DNA of 64,000 nt from contig NC_088323.1 of assembly GCF_910592395.1 (NCBI RefSeq), forward strand, positions 13,937,501 through 14,001,500, in the 5' to 3' direction. Below the pieces are notes generated by a model. The model saw nothing but the letters and a program-made list of their open reading frames with translations, was not told the origin of the DNA and did not search any database. Each line of letters opens with the position of its first letter. Positions within the stretch are counted from its first letter, which is position 1. The position numbers and the translations under genes were made by a program. This DNA comes from Lineus longissimus. Taxonomy: Eukaryota > Nemertea > Pilidiophora > Heteronemertea > Lineidae. Of this stretch, positions 11,183-23,159 are shown piece after piece.

Positions 11183-12021
11183 CCTGGTCCATGGTGCAGG
11201 GTATTAGCAGGGAGATTAATGATTAGCCTGTTCTATTTTAGTTCTATTCGAGAAACACTGACCTGAGTGATAAGGCAAATTCTGCAGAGTGGCCTACCGG
11301 AACATGCAGTCAGGGTATCAATAAACAGTTATGCCAGGATGGACAAAATATGTACAGTGGCCAGCGCTTGCTCTTTGATTTATTCTTCACTGACTGATGT
11401 TGTCAGTTTGAATTGCGTTCTGCATCTCTCCATGCGCCTGGCTTTGGTCCGACAGTGGCATTGGGTACGGGAGTGGGTAGGTGATATGCCTAATATGTGA
11501 GGGCCTTATTTGGAACAGGACCTGCTGTCACTGGTCTCAATGCATTGTGCAAAATAGCGTACTCCAATCAATCTATTGGGGGTTGCACGTAGATAGCAGC
11601 AATAAGTCCCTAAATGCAGTTAATTTCGTGTTTAACCTTTAATAAAACTTCAGTAACGTTAGAAATTTAATGTAGCTCAATCATCGTGCCCATTTAACTA
11701 ATGTATATTACATTTCAACTGTGCCCGCTCCATGATGCTAGTGATACATAACCAATGTTATGCTTCCCATCCACTGCTTGTTTGATCAATTCACAATAAA
11801 CACTCTAAAGCAGTAGTGTTCACTGATGAAGCGTAAATTGGTATGGAATATTAAACCAAATCGTAAGGAATGTGTTAACTTTTTAGAACTTGTTTCAAAA
11901 TCGATTTGATAGAATTATGGAATTACACGTGTACAATACAGGTACGTGTTCGATAAGTTCAACACTCTGATTTGATGTATTACAATGTGGTATGTTCAGC
12001 TAGGTCGTTGGTAAAACCTGG

Positions 12022-12528
12022 ATGCAGATTTCGGACGCTAGGTGCTGGCCGGTAAGTATTGCATTATTGAATTGCACCTGCAATCTCGCCTCCCATAATA
12101 TGACCTGCAGTGGGCCTTATCGAATTGACGGAACGGACTTGACTGAACGGTTTTGCACTTTTAGTACCATAAAAGACAACAGAATACAGGCCGGACTCGA
12201 TTACCGATGGACCACGGGAATGTTCAATCTGGTGTTGGTGACGCTGACCTTAGGGCATCTCAGAGTGGAGCTGAAGAATCCAGCCGTGAATAACTCTCCT
12301 TGTCCCATCGCAGTTGCCCTCGACCTTGATGAACACGGTCGACAAACGTGTACAGGATTTGAAAAATCGAACAGAATCGAACCAATAACCACAACAAAGC
12401 ACTACACCACCAGCAAGAATGTGTATAACATTGCCAAGTTCATCAACAAAAAGACCTGTGCAAATCTATTATCAGTAAGTTGCGTTCGGATAAGTACGGT
12501 TACATCATTAACCGCCCCGAATGTTTGA
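12022..12528 (+). CDS. Possible host exon, Cys-containing, unrecognised
   Basis: A 168-codon plus-strand open frame in DNA otherwise lacking long frames. It contains paired Cys (NCTCNLA, NMTC, SPCP) and N-glycosylation-like NCT and NMT motifs, which could fit an extracellular domain. A donor-like CAGTAAGT lies at about 12474. Upstream a weak acceptor (TGCAG) precedes the frame. No domain was recognised; a chance frame is possible. Confidence 0.2.
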   Translation: MQISDARCWPVSIALLNCTCNLASHNMTCSGPYRIDGTDLTERFCTFSTIKDNRIQAGLDYRWTTGMFNLVLVTLTLGHLRVELKNPAVNNSPCPIAVALDLDEHGRQTCTGFEKSNRIEPITTTKHYTTSKNVYNIAKFINKKTCANLLSVSCVRISTVTSLTAPNV

Positions 12529-12690
12529 CGTCATAGCCATTCCAGTCAAGTCCGTTCCGTGAAATCGATGATGCCCCGTCGGGCCACATGTGTCCCTTTG
12601 ATGTCAGTGCTTTAAATAATATTTGAGGAGGTTCGATAAGGGATGGTCACAGCTATAAACCTTCATTGATTCTGTGTGAGTGGAAGTGTA

Positions 12691-13378
12691 AAGCTCTGTA
12701 CACACTGACAACATTTTGGGAAACATGTTGGCCAACATGTTGTCCAGGTGCGATGTTATCGAAAATGTTGGCAGTGTGTACAGTTCGGAAACATTCGGAA
12801 ACATTCGGTAACATGTTGGCCAAATGTTGCTCAAATGTTGTCGAAATAATACAAAATCAATTTTGTTGCCGAGTGTTGTCGAGTTTTATCCAATCAGAAA
12901 TAGGCCACAAATCACATGATCTACCTGAAGCCATGTGATGTAGTCAAAATAGCAGCCTCCAGCAAGGAATCGTTATTGAGTGAAGTGGAACAACTTATCG
13001 CAGTATGGGAAAGTTGTGCCTGTTTATGGGATGACAGTAGACAGGAGACAGTGGTAGGCCCCATGCTGGTCTCTCATATATATCCATGGTCTTGTCCACA
13101 CTCTTTTCTCATCTTTACGTCTTCTTTGCCTCTTTCAATCAGGATACGTAAAATTATGGCAGAGCCCCCGACAATGCATCTTCTTCTCTTGGAATCTTCC
13201 ATTGTTTATGAATTTCCCTCCAAAATCCTCATTTTCTCAGAAACATTCGATAACAAGTTGCCCAACATGTTGTCGAATGTTGTCATGTGTATACAGGGCC
13301 AAATTTTCGATAACATCGCACCTCGACAACATGTTGGCCAACATGTTTCCCAAAATGTTGTCAGTGTGTACAGAGCTT
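12691..13378. mobile_element. 688-bp TIR element with AACATGTT-rich ends
   Basis: The left end AAGCTCTGTACACACTGACA and about 80 bp following it are mirrored at 13295-13378. TA lies outside both ends (12689-12690, 13379-13380). The interior shares several blocks with the element at 47841-48565 (for example CACATGATCTACCTGA and CCCTCCAAAAT), so the two belong to one family. No intact coding sequence. Confidence 0.82.
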
Positions 13379-14293
13379 TAGACAAGACGGGATACCGGGT
13401 AATGGTTATAATCTCATAGGGTACAACCATCAGCCGATACCCAGCCCGGCCGCAAGTGTGCCCCTCCAGAGGCTGTAGATCTTGACCTTGCAGTTTAGAT
13501 AGAATAGTGACTGCCGGTCATTCAACAGAGAGAACTGAAAGTACCAAGCCAAGACTTGATGTAGGTTTCATAGGGATTCTTAGGTGAAGTTACAATCTTA
13601 GGATAATCGATAGATAGAAGAATTGCGCATACGGCTTACAGTAGACAGAAGCGAAGAAGGGATATGACCTACCTTGGCTATGGAGCCATATCAGGAACGG
13701 GACCATGAAATACATGACTGGACCAGTAACTTTCAGCACCACTAGCTGATGAATATTCGGAATTAAGAGTTTACCTCAGAAACTACCCGCGCCCCTGATA
13801 TGCGTCCATTGCCCAGGATGGTCGAAGGGAAAAAGCCTCTCTCCTTAGTTCGATGACCACAGTGTTATTTATCACATATTAATCAGACCATAGGAAATGG
13901 CCAATCGCAATAACGTATTGGACGAATCGCCTTCGTGATGGACACATGTTGTCCTCTTACGGCATGTCCACAAACCTTGAAAGATAACATACTAGTATTG
14001 CCAAAGTGCATTGTCACAAGGCCTAGAAAGTCAATGTCCAAATATATATAATGATATACAGTGTTTCTTGACACACTGTAACACATGCACTGACCCCCTA
14101 AATGCCAATTAACTACCTGACCCTCATGTACAGGCCTAGTACCATTGGACACCTAAGATAGCCAACACAGCGGATCTAGACTGAGCTTATCTACTCTCCT
14201 GCACTGCATCTCCGCGCTCCTTCATAAAACAACGGCGGGAAGACAAAACTTCTACAGAAACAATTTATTCACTATTTCTTACAAAATTGCATA
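13379..14293. other. Unassigned stretch
   Basis: No gene, repeat or regulatory pattern was recognised. Confidence 0.4.
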
Positions 14294-14602
14294 CTCTAAT
14301 CTCCCACTTACCTGTCCCATTCCTGAACCCGGAAAATCATCAGAAAATCCTAAGTCCAATAAAATGGGGTGGGGTATGGTCGGAAACAGAATGCCCTGGA
14401 TCAATATTATAATTGTTCTGTCGACTTCCTTGTCACACCCCAGAGCCTGGCAAAGAATTACACTAGGCCTAATCGGGTGAGGTTACGGATGACCTCAGTG
14501 ACATAACAATTACGTATTCTCCAAAACAGTATAAGAGAAGTTGGACAGTTCTTGTGTGCTCATTGATGTTTTTGTCAGAGGTTCGATTTGTTAATCGACG
14601 AG

Positions 14603-16915
14603 ATGCGTTTGTTTTGGATTTTTTGCTTTACCATTGGATTTTGGGTCGTGAATTCGATGGATAACGGTGACGACGGTGATGGTGGCGGTAATGGTGGGCA
14701 TGGTGATGGTGGTGACGACGGAGGTAATAATGGTGCGGCTAACGAAGGCCAAGAAAGGAGACATCTTCATGGCTACAGCTTGAATCAGCGTTTGGACTAC
14801 GTGGATACTTTTAGGCTGCACCATGCGATGGGCATTGCGCATGCCCGGTCTTGTCGTTCTTTTGCCGTACATCACCGCATCCATCCAAGGACATTCTCAA
14901 GATGGCTAGACCAGTATGAAGAGATGTCGGAACGCCGCGACAGGTGCACCCAAATTGAGAGGAGACGGCGGAGGATTCGGCAGCATGGCAATGATGAACA
15001 AGGTAACTCATTTTTGTCAGGAATTTACGAAAGATGTACAATTTTAAGTGAAGTAGGCCCATAAGATTAAGGCCTGTACTCACTGACGCGTTTTTCCGCC
15101 GCATTTTCACCGCCGGGCGGGGAATCCTTTGTTCACCTAATGAATAACAATTGATTTCCGCGCCTCGGTGAAAACGCGGCGCAAAAGCGCGACAGTGAGT
15201 TCAGGCTTTCACTGTGAAATGAGGTTTTATCCATAGTTCGACATTATTCAGGGACTCTTCTTAGATTTCAGGCATACTCTACTCTTCTCCCCCTCCGATT
15301 CATCCCTTCACCGTCTGCTTGATAGGCCTACCGTTTGTCCTTTTCAGCGTTTTGGGCAGACATGGAAAATCAGCTCAACGACTGGTTTATTCAACGCCGC
15401 CAGCATGGAATTCCAGTATCCGGGATCGATCTCCAGTCACAAGCAGCCAGAGAATACAGACAATGGTGGACTAATCTGACGGAGGAACAAAGGCAGCAGA
15501 CGAGAGCGCAAAGGCCTCGCAATCAGGATTTCCGAGCGTCAGATCACTGGCTGACCCTATTCAAAGAAAGGTAAAAACAACGAAGCCATTTCGTAAATTG
15601 GTATCTCACTTGGGTTGGGTTCTCTCACAACTTTTGTTCTGCCATAATGGAATAATGGGCCCAATGACCAAGAAATGGACAGAAATGGGGGAGTAAGCTA
15701 CGTTTTTCAAAGCTAAAAGTGGTCTCCTTTTCCTTTCAGAAAAAGAATAAGCCATCGAAGAAAGAATAAGGACACGCGAACCCTCCCCGACAACGCTATG
15801 GAAATAGCGGCCGTCTATCGTAGGGAAACGTCTCAAATCATCCAAAATGGAAATTTCCATGTGATCATCAACATGGATGAAACATTTGTCAACTTTGACA
15901 TGGTGCCGAAAACCACAATGGCTACAACAGGATCACATTCGATCGACATCAGATCCTCAAGAGGGAACGGGAAGATTGGATGCACGGTAACCTTGGCCGT
16001 CTCCAGCGATGGACGAAAACTACCAGCTGAGGTCAACTTTAGGGGCTTGGATGCTGAAGGCGAAGTTATTGCAGAACTGCGAGCCCATGCTCCCCAGAAC
16101 GTGCGAGTAAGTAAACCTTTTCATTAACTAATCCTGGTTTATTAGCTGTTAGATGACCATATCATCTTCAACTGCCAATGGAGCTAGCTCTATGATCTGC
16201 CTGCTCCTCGTGTTTAATGGTCTTTTTACGAATCCTGTTCTATTTTTAGAATCATTGCAGTACGTTGATCTTTGAAACCATTTCCCAAAGCTATCAGCTG
16301 GCTGAGCCACAATACAATCGGAGAATGAGTCATACATTTTCATGAATTGCACCGATTTATTCTTTATTTCTAAACGAAACGTTTTAATCTTAGGTTACAG
16401 GTACTCCGAATGGCTGGGCAAGACATCAGTCATTGATCGAATGGTTGCAAGCCATTGTTGTGCCATTTATTGCCGGAGCAACCTTTCTCCTCATCTTGGA
16501 TCGCTACCCTGCCCATAGACATCATCTGTTTACGGAGGAAATTCCGCGGCAAAATGGACAGGATTCGTTCATTCCTGGACGATGCACTTCAATTTTGCAA
16601 CCTTTGGACTTAACTGTAAATCGCAGTTTTAAATGTCATCTCAGATTGGTGTGGAAAGCCTGGAAGATTGGACATACCGAAGATGATGGACACTGTGATC
16701 AGATTTCCCGCCAGGAAGTAGTACGTATGATCAGTCTCGCCTGGGAAAGAGTGGCATTCCAAGTGATAGTCAGTGGGTGGAGACTAAGTGGACTTCTTCC
16801 GGACGGGAATGACGACCCAGTGATCCCGCATCCAGCAGATGGGGAACTTGAAGAGGTTAATGATGAGCTTGAGTTTGACCCTGATGACGCTGATGTTGAC
16901 TTTCATGATGAATAA
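14603..16915 (+). CDS. Pogo-like transposase (HTH, CENP-B-type HTH, DDE), four exons
   Basis: Exons 14603-15002, 15348-15570, 15740-16106 and 16394-16915 join in frame through GT-AG introns (donors GTAACT, GTAAAA, GTAAGT; acceptors TTTTCAG, CTTTCAG, ATCTTAG), giving about 503 residues. Exon 1: Gly/Asp-rich N-terminus, then a psq/HTH-like segment (SFAVHHRIHPRTFSRWLDQY). Exon 2: CENP-B/Tc5 HTH (ENQLNDWFIQRRQ to SDHWLTLFKER). Exons 3-4: DDE core with NMDETFVNFD, LILDRYPAHR and LQPLDLTVNR. The acidic C-terminus fits pogo/Tigger proteins. The first ATG (14603) starts a signal-like hydrophobic stretch; ATG 14657 (MDNGDDG, about 485 residues) may be the true start of a nuclear protein. The stop TAA lies inside AATAAA. 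No disabling change was seen. Confidence 0.85.
15066..15209. mobile_element. Palindromic MITE inside transposase intron 1
   Basis: GGCCTGTACTCACTGACGCG at the left is mirrored by GCGCGACAGTGAGTTCAGGC at the right, with GC-rich inner arms (CCGCATTTTCACCG / CGGTGAAAACGCGG). About 140 bp. Exact boundaries and target duplication are uncertain. Confidence 0.75.
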
Positions 16916-17492
16916 AACCTTATCAGAATGTTAATCTTCTGTTCAATTTTTTCTTTAATGCCCATTATCAGGCAGTAGATCACCCTGTTCTTTCGTCCCA
17001 GTTCCAATCTAGTGACTTTACCCTTCCATGTCAAAGACGAGGCCACTCTTTTTAACTACAGGTGATGAAATCAACAATCAGGCCCGATCACAGTTTAAAG
17101 ACTCCTTGTGGGTGTTCCTAGACCACTTCACTGCTTAACTGCAGAATAGCCAGGACTCTTCTATAATCACCCTTATTCCATTGGGCAATTGATCGGTTGT
17201 AGTAGCTCCCATTGTGTAAATACAGTGTGTTAAATGGTGAACGAATCGCCACAGTGATCTTGAGCTGTTACGAAACCGTGACCCTAATTGCCCCGGTCGC
17301 CCAGCCGCAGTACACGTAAACGACTACGTGACTAGGCAAGATTGTCGTAAAGCCTTACAGTGTCCATTGTCATGTCACTACTCCAGGCTGTTCCATAAAT
17401 TGAGCTCTGCCCCAACCAAAATTAGCAATATTCGGACTTAGTCACTTGCGATAGGGTTTGGAAATGGGACAGGTAAGTGGGAGATTAGAGTA

Positions 17493-17700
17493 TTTCTCCG
17501 GTAACTCCCTAAAACAGTACACACCAAACAGTTACCTCAATACCAGAAATAATGCCTGCCCATCGTCCTAACCCCTCAGTCCTAATGCACCTCATATGCC
17601 TAAGCACTACCTAAACCGCAGAAAACAAAATTCCTGCCAGTGGCGAGCCCTGCTAAAATAGTATACCCCTCCTAAAACGCTTTTTTCAATGTTGAGAGCT
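17493..17700. other. Short unassigned gap, possibly Ngaro 3' end
   Basis: Non-coding. It may belong to the 3' terminal region of the YR retrotransposon that follows, but no split repeats were found for this copy. Confidence 0.3.
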
Positions 17701-19054
17701 CCACATATCCATCACCAGTCATCCTGGCCTCGCCTCTAGCCATATTCTGCACCACCGCCGACGCCTGGTCCACTTAACCACTCCTGGTATAGTGTTTAAC
17801 CGAATGATCGGAGAACCAACCCACGTGCGCACCAACCACTGTGTTCCTACTTGGTGCAACCGAGGATGGCAGTAACTCTGCCGAAGACCTAAGTGAAATT
17901 GCACACCCCGCTCTAATACTGTGCGGCGTCTCTCCTTCATAACCCTAGGATATTAAGGTAATGCCTCAACCGATCGTACGTCGCCGCATACGAAAACGGA
18001 GTATTCTCCACTGACCCGTCCGCCGCAATGGGTCGGAAAAGGTACCCACATGATAAATCTAGCCCGATCGCCTTGGCCACCTGTATACACCTCTCGATAC
18101 CCCGTACCGGGCAAATCATCTCATCATGAAATTTGAAAAGAGAGAAGACATTTGGTCGATCAAAACGAAAAGTCTTCCCCCACGTGGCCACCTGTATATA
18201 CCTCTCGATACCCCGTACCGGGCAAATCATCTCATCATGAAATTTGAAAGAGAGAAGACATTTGGTCGATCAAAACGAAAAGTCTTCCCCCACGCGGCCA
18301 CCTGTATATACCTCTCGATACCCCGTACCGGGCAAATCATCTCATCATGAAATTTGGAAAGAGAGAAGACATTTGGTCGATCAAAACGAAAAGTCTTCCC
18401 CAACGTGTGCTTTATCATTAGCCCATCGCCACCCGGCAATTGCCTAATCTCCTGGGTCAATATGATACCTGCGTCATGTGCCCTGTCCCCCCCCCCCAAA
18501 AAAAACCCAATAAATTTCAGAAGGGCCTGATCCCGCGCCCATATGAACCTCAACACCAGCTTATTACTGACAGTTAGCAACTGCCTGTCGATGTACATCG
18601 CAATTAACCGCAACTTGTCTGCAAATAAAGGGATCGCCTGCTCAGGGGCAGCCGGAGCCTTACTCTGTTCTTTGCGAATCTGTCCTAAGTAAATAGATAC
18701 CTCCTCCGAATCCACCGGATTTCCTACACTTCTATATTTGTCCCATGGTTCAATAGCACCCCGCTTACAAAATAAAATCTTGAGTTGGGAGACCTTCCCT
18801 ACCACCGTACCAAATGCGAGCCTCCTAGGACAGGAACAGGTTGGATTTCTATCAGTTATGTCTGGACACAGTAAACCGTGTACTGGGGTTTTCCCCTGAT
18901 TATCTTTCCATGCTAAGTATAAACAAATATCTCCCTGCAAACACGAGGTCATCGACCTTCCCAGGCACGACAAGAACTTGTCAAGATCGACCTCGATTGC
19001 TGACTTCCTTTTCTGATAGGACGACGCCAAGTGCTCTGCTTGCAACATCTGCAC
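17700..19054 (-). pseudogene. Tyrosine recombinase of element 1, internally triplicated
   Basis: The N-terminal half (19054-18540) carries the core-binding region (SSYQKRKSAIEVDLDKFL, LAWKDNQGKTPVHG). The catalytic half has the first Arg in GGGDRAHDAG (about 18475), HSIR in a shifted frame (about 17900), HVGWFSDHS and the nucleophile in KHYTR (about 17790). Between the first Arg and the second block, a 37-codon segment (WGKTFRFDRPNVFSL to GIERYIQVA) occurs three times at 18075-18407, where related proteins have it once. One repeat has lost a base and shifts the frame; another shift occurs near 17937. Family role: integrates circular cDNA by site-specific recombination. Non-functional. Confidence 0.82.
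18075..18407. repeat. 111-bp tandem triplication within the recombinase gene
   Basis: Units start at 18075, 18186 and 18296 (GGCCACCTGTAT). Spacings of 111 and 110 show that the middle copy lost one A in a GAAAAG run. The copies are otherwise almost identical, so the expansion is recent. Confidence 0.92.
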
Positions 19055-19191
19055 TCTCGAATTGAGGCTAACTAAGTCAATTGCGACAGCTGCCTAGAAG
19101 ACAGAAATACCATGCACCACAGTATTAGCTCGCTGCGACCCTAAAGTACTATTCTGGCTCACCACAGTGGTTGACCTACAGGCCTGATCTG

Positions 19192-19778
19192 TTAGCCTGC
19201 TCTAGACTGCTCAATTACCGCACACTCCCCTTCCACCGCCAGCGGTCGCATTTCTGCTAGCGCCTGTAACACCGGCCACCAGCTGGGAAGGGTTGACGCA
19301 CGTGGCACCACGAGAGTGACAGTCAGAGGCCTGCATTTCGCTGCACACAGAAAACCTACAAGAGCTTGAACCAGACAAAACGGGGGAAAACAATAATAAT
19401 TTTCACTAGACTTCAGTTCCTGCGCCAAGCAATTCACTCCTGATGATAAGGGCAAAGGACATGGAGTATAGTGCGGGAGGGAGCCCCCTCCCCATCCCTC
19501 TGAACATTAGAATCTAGCGCCATGAGATCAAATGTGTGGGGACCATACATGGCTTGCACTGCGTCCCATGATTTTGGGGCCAACATGGCGTCGCTGGAGG
19601 AAAGCAATCTGGAAGGTGCATCTGCCGGATTGTCTGCTGAGTGGACATAATGCAATGTTAACTCGCAGTTATATGCGATAGTAAGCGCAAAAATTATCTT
19701 CAATATCTCATTCAATCTAGTATCCTCCGCCCCCTCATGCTCCCAGGCCCGCGGCAACGCCATGTGCCACATACGCAT
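19192..19778 (-). pseudogene. RNase H region of Ngaro/DIRS-type element 1
   Basis: The frame at 19778-19434 includes LTLHYVHSADNPADAPSR, the C-terminal signature of DIRS/Ngaro RNase H, followed by the conserved bridge FDLMALDSNVQRD. The next frame (19455-19192) continues with CFPPFCLVQALVGF and VTLVVPRAST plus paired Trp (SWWPVL), the usual linker before the YR domain. Family role: removal of RNA from the RNA-DNA hybrid. The frame shifts between the two parts. The N-terminal catalytic Asp region (19780-20010) was not clearly seen. Confidence 0.75.
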
Positions 19779-20010
19779 CCACCCTCAAATCCCGCACTAG
19801 GTGTGGCACTGCTAGCAGAGTTTTTTCCAGGGCCTCTGCCTCCTTTATATGGATAGGCCTATCATCTTTGTTAGCAAACATGTCCCTGACCGTGACCTCT
19901 CCGACCACACCTCCTCATGCAAATGTGCTAGCATTTGTGGACAAAGGAATGGAGACATGTCTGTCCTTTCGCCACGGCAATCATTGCACCTCCTCCATTT
20001 CAATGAATTG

Positions 20011-21390
20011 TCAGGTATTAATTTCATCCGCCAATTGTGTATCCACTACCACCATTTGTGACGACCGGGTGGCCTTGGATATAGCTCTTGCCATTTGTCG
20101 CACATAAAGTTTTGCCGCCGGTACACAAAGACAAAATGATATGCACTTCCCCATAAGCCTTTGTATTACTTTGATGTGAACCCTGCCCACTGCCAGGACC
20201 TGATGTCTTAGGCTGGCAAAAGATTCAATTTTTTCTTTCGGAATGGAGAAGTGTTTGCTATCCGCATGCACATAGAAACCGAGGTGTTTCATAGACACTT
20301 GTGGCCTCCACAGAATTGTGTTGTATGCAAAAGTGTACCCCAGACTAGTCAGGCAAAAGCATGAGAAATATAGCGACAAGCCTGCCTGCACTGGCGTAGC
20401 AGACGCGCAGAAATGGGAGGGGCCCAGGAACCTATCGTCTAAGTACTGCGTAGTCACGACCGACTTGGTCCGCAAAAACTAAGTCACTTGCATGCCCACT
20501 GTCTGATTTATAATGGGCGACAATTTCCAACCAAATGGCAACGTAGTGTATGTCATATACCACCCTGCCCACTCCAAACCAAAATATGTGGACGACGCAG
20601 ACGTGAGCTTTCACGCCATCATACGCCGATATTTCATCCGTACTCGCTATTACGTCACCCTTGGATATGAACCCAGGGACCACTGACAACGTCTCTAAAC
20701 TAAATGATTAATTCTTCATGAACAAATTCAGAAACCGTTCATCGTTGCATAATCTATTCTTTTTGGTGCCTGGGACCATGACTAGGGGCATTACTAACAT
20801 AGGTGGTTCCACCTCCCCCACTCTTCCTAGTAGATTCAAGGAGCCATTTCTCAATCTTTCCTCCAACTGTCTGGAGATCTCCCTACTATACTGCGCACAC
20901 GATTTGTGGTTCTAAACCTGCTCGAAGGTGGCATATCATGATTGTACGTCTGGCCTTGGAAATTTCCGCTAAATCGCTGAAAGAATTCCGCTACATTCAC
21001 CCACCTTTCTATCCAACCCAACACTCTTTTAGAATCCCTGTTATCTACTAAAAAGCAGTAAGCTTTTGCCAGTTCTCAACATTTTCGTGAAGTTGGCCCG
21101 CGACGAACGGATCAGGGTCCCTTAGCGGCAAGCTGGACAACAATTCCTCCCATCTCGATCCCTCCTGACACCACGGACCCTCGAAGAGGCCCGCCGGCGA
21201 CGTCGGGATAGGGAGGGGGTTTCCCTTTCAATTTATCCACTTGACCATATTTTTGCTATTCACTGCCTCCACTGGATTGAACTCAGAATCAAGTTCCCAC
21301 TGAGGAATTTCGCCGTACTGAATAGCCTGAAAGAGATAATCAGGCTTGGTATCTCGTTTCAGACTCTGCCCGAGAATTGCAAGGGAACCC
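20011..21390 (-). pseudogene. Reverse transcriptase of Ngaro/DIRS-type element 1
   Basis: Recognisable from about 21390 in interrupted frames. A block near 21130 (LPLRDPDPFVAGQL) matches the same region of element 2 (LSLRDPNSFVAGQL). Motif A is in the frame at 20689-20432 (IASTDEISAYDGV). The active site is QYLDDRFLGP (about 20440), followed by the thumb (MKHLGFYVHADSK, IQRLMGKCISF). Family role: synthesises element cDNA. Several stops and shifts lie between 20690 and 21300. The YLDD core is preserved but the gene is dead. Confidence 0.82.
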
Positions 21391-21579
21391 CCTCCCCATC
21401 CCCACGTGGCGAACCACTAAGACTTAGATGTCCCTAGGGATACGGAGGAGAACCCATTTATTACGATACAATTTTTCCAAAGCAGTACACTGCTACCCAA
21501 TACATTAAAAAAATCCAGAAGTATTAAGGTAGCAGGAAGGGTTGGGCGTTTGTGGTTTCTGAGTCTGAGGGGGTTGGTG

Positions 21580-21644
21580 TCTGTTGACTGTGCTTTAAGA
21601 GAGACTAGGCATGGCGCCAGTCTCTCTTAAAGCACAGTCAACAG
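21580..21644. repeat. 25-bp inverted repeat (hairpin)
   Basis: TGTTGACTGTGCTTTAAGAG... (21580-21604) is exactly mirrored at about 21620-21644 around AGGCATGGCGCC. The right arm and following 40 bp recur in direct orientation at about 21962-22022. Confidence 0.8.
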
Positions 21645-21883
21645 GCATTTGGTCTCAGTATTTGGGTTTTGATTGCCATGACTGTACCCCTGTAAAAGTC
21701 AGAGGAGGAGAAGTTTGGAATGATGAAAGCATTGAAGAAGAAGAAATGTTATTATTGAGGAAAGCAAAATTTATTATGAGACAAGAAGGCAGTGTCCTGA
21801 CTTGATTATTTTGAAAATGGCGGTCTGAACACATTAAAAGGTGGAACATGGCATTTTAACGACTTTGAAGTGTTCCGCAGTTA

Positions 21884-23159
21884 AAGGGAGACTACAGGCA
21901 GCAGCTAGGTAGGCAAGATAAAGTCATACAAATTTGCCAATAGGGGTCAGTCATATCTCTAGGCATGGCGCCAGTCTCTCTTAAAGCACAGTCAACAGGC
22001 ATTTGGTCTTAGTATTTGGGTAAGTACAGAATCAAGGCAGCTGAGAGAGCAATGATTGAACGATGCTGTGGACAAGTCCAAGGATACTGCATCAGTCACG
22101 ACCAACTTCTCATCAGAAAGCGTCACCACCAGCATATTTAATGTTCAGTTCCAACCTGTACCAGTCCAATGCACGCCTGTCATGGTCAGCAGTGGTCAGC
22201 TTAGCGCGATATGGAACATTCTTTTCCGAAACTCAAGCGAGGGAAGTCTGCTCATTAGCCTATCTCGCGCACTGCTCCTTCTTGTCAAACATCGTAGTGA
22301 AATCGTGGTACAGTGGGGCGTCCTCGAGGATTGCAGCTGGTCGGACAGACGTGAGGTGGAATGTGGGCGGCTGCACTTCTTCGTTGATGTGCGATGGCAG
22401 ATAGCACAGTTGTTGCGTTGCATGACAGCTGAAAGTGAATGTGATATCATAGAACTGAGGCGTTTGCAATGAGACTATAGGTGAAGTAGAAGCAAGGAGT
22501 GAAATGGGCCATCTTCCAGTGACTAATATACAGAGTAAGGGCACTGGGTGTTGTTAGATTCAGCATTGAATGTATTCCTCGTACAAGCGTGAATAGTGTG
22601 GACATACAGTGAGAGGTGAGAGACCCCTATTGACTACTTCTTGTAACTTTATCTTGGATATTATATTAGTATTGAACTTCTAGCCATGGAATATGAAGAA
22701 ATTGAAGTTGTAGGCATGGAATATGAAAAATTATTCAACGGTGAAAGACATTATTCCATGAGGCTTTGCCGTGATCGCAAAGGACGCGACGCGATTGGTT
22801 CACATGCTAATGAGGTATGATAATGATAATTACCTCTATAATGCTACTTGGATAGCGACTGTGTCGTTGATTGCAACAGTGGTCTATGTCAATGTGTGCC
22901 TGTAATGTCAATGAAGTATGATGAGATGATGACGATAGTGCAATTATTAAATATTGGCAAGAGATCATACTACAACATAGGTCTTGTTTTTGACAGATGA
23001 CTGTGCGACATTCCCATTGGGTCTTGTTAGAGTCAGCGCTGCATGTATTCCTTGTACAAGCTTGAATAGTTGTGACGGACTTTGAGGGGTGAGAGACCCC
23101 TATCGGCTACTTCGGCTAACTTTATCTTGCCTACCTAGCTACTAGCAATAGTGCCCCTT
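21884..23159. mobile_element. TIR element of about 1.3 kb
   Basis: The left end (AAGGGAGACTAC then AGCTAGGTAGGCAAGATAAA) is mirrored at the right (TTTATCTTGCCTACCTAGCT then GTGCCCCTT). TA stands outside each end (21882-21883, 23160-23161). The interior holds a block shared with 34484-34623. No intact transposase frame was recognised. Confidence 0.7.
22170..22306. repeat. Dispersed repeat, second copy at 34484-34623
   Basis: Both copies contain GCACGCCTGTCAT, AGCTTAGCGCGATATGGAAC and TCTCGCGCACTGCTCCTTCT. The minus-strand peptide (DFTTMFDKKEQCAR) is open in both, so it may be an exon of an unknown transposon gene. Confidence 0.75.

Larger units (their letters stand above)
14294..17490 (+). 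mobile_element. Complete pogo-like DNA transposon
   Basis: The left end CTCTAATCTCCCACTTACCT (14294-14321) is mirrored at 17463-17490, and TA stands outside both ends (14292-14293, 17491-17492). Length 3197 bp. It contains one four-exon transposase on the plus strand with all domains, so it may be a recently active copy. A smaller MITE sits in intron 1. The 3' region after 16915 is non-coding. Confidence 0.85.
17700..21420 (-). mobile_element. Ngaro/DIRS-type YR retrotransposon no. 1, decayed
   Basis: Minus-strand order RT (about 21400-20011), RNase H (about 19778-19210), tyrosine recombinase (19054-17700). This order with a YR instead of an integrase defines DIRS/Ngaro-like elements. Gag is absent: unrelated repeats replace it beyond 21.5 kb. 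Frames are broken in many places. Confidence 0.85.

Noticed and set aside
14603-14656. Secreted protein indicated by hydrophobic N-terminus
   Set aside because: The downstream protein is a DNA transposase. The hydrophobic run more likely is 5' leader, with the true start at 14657.
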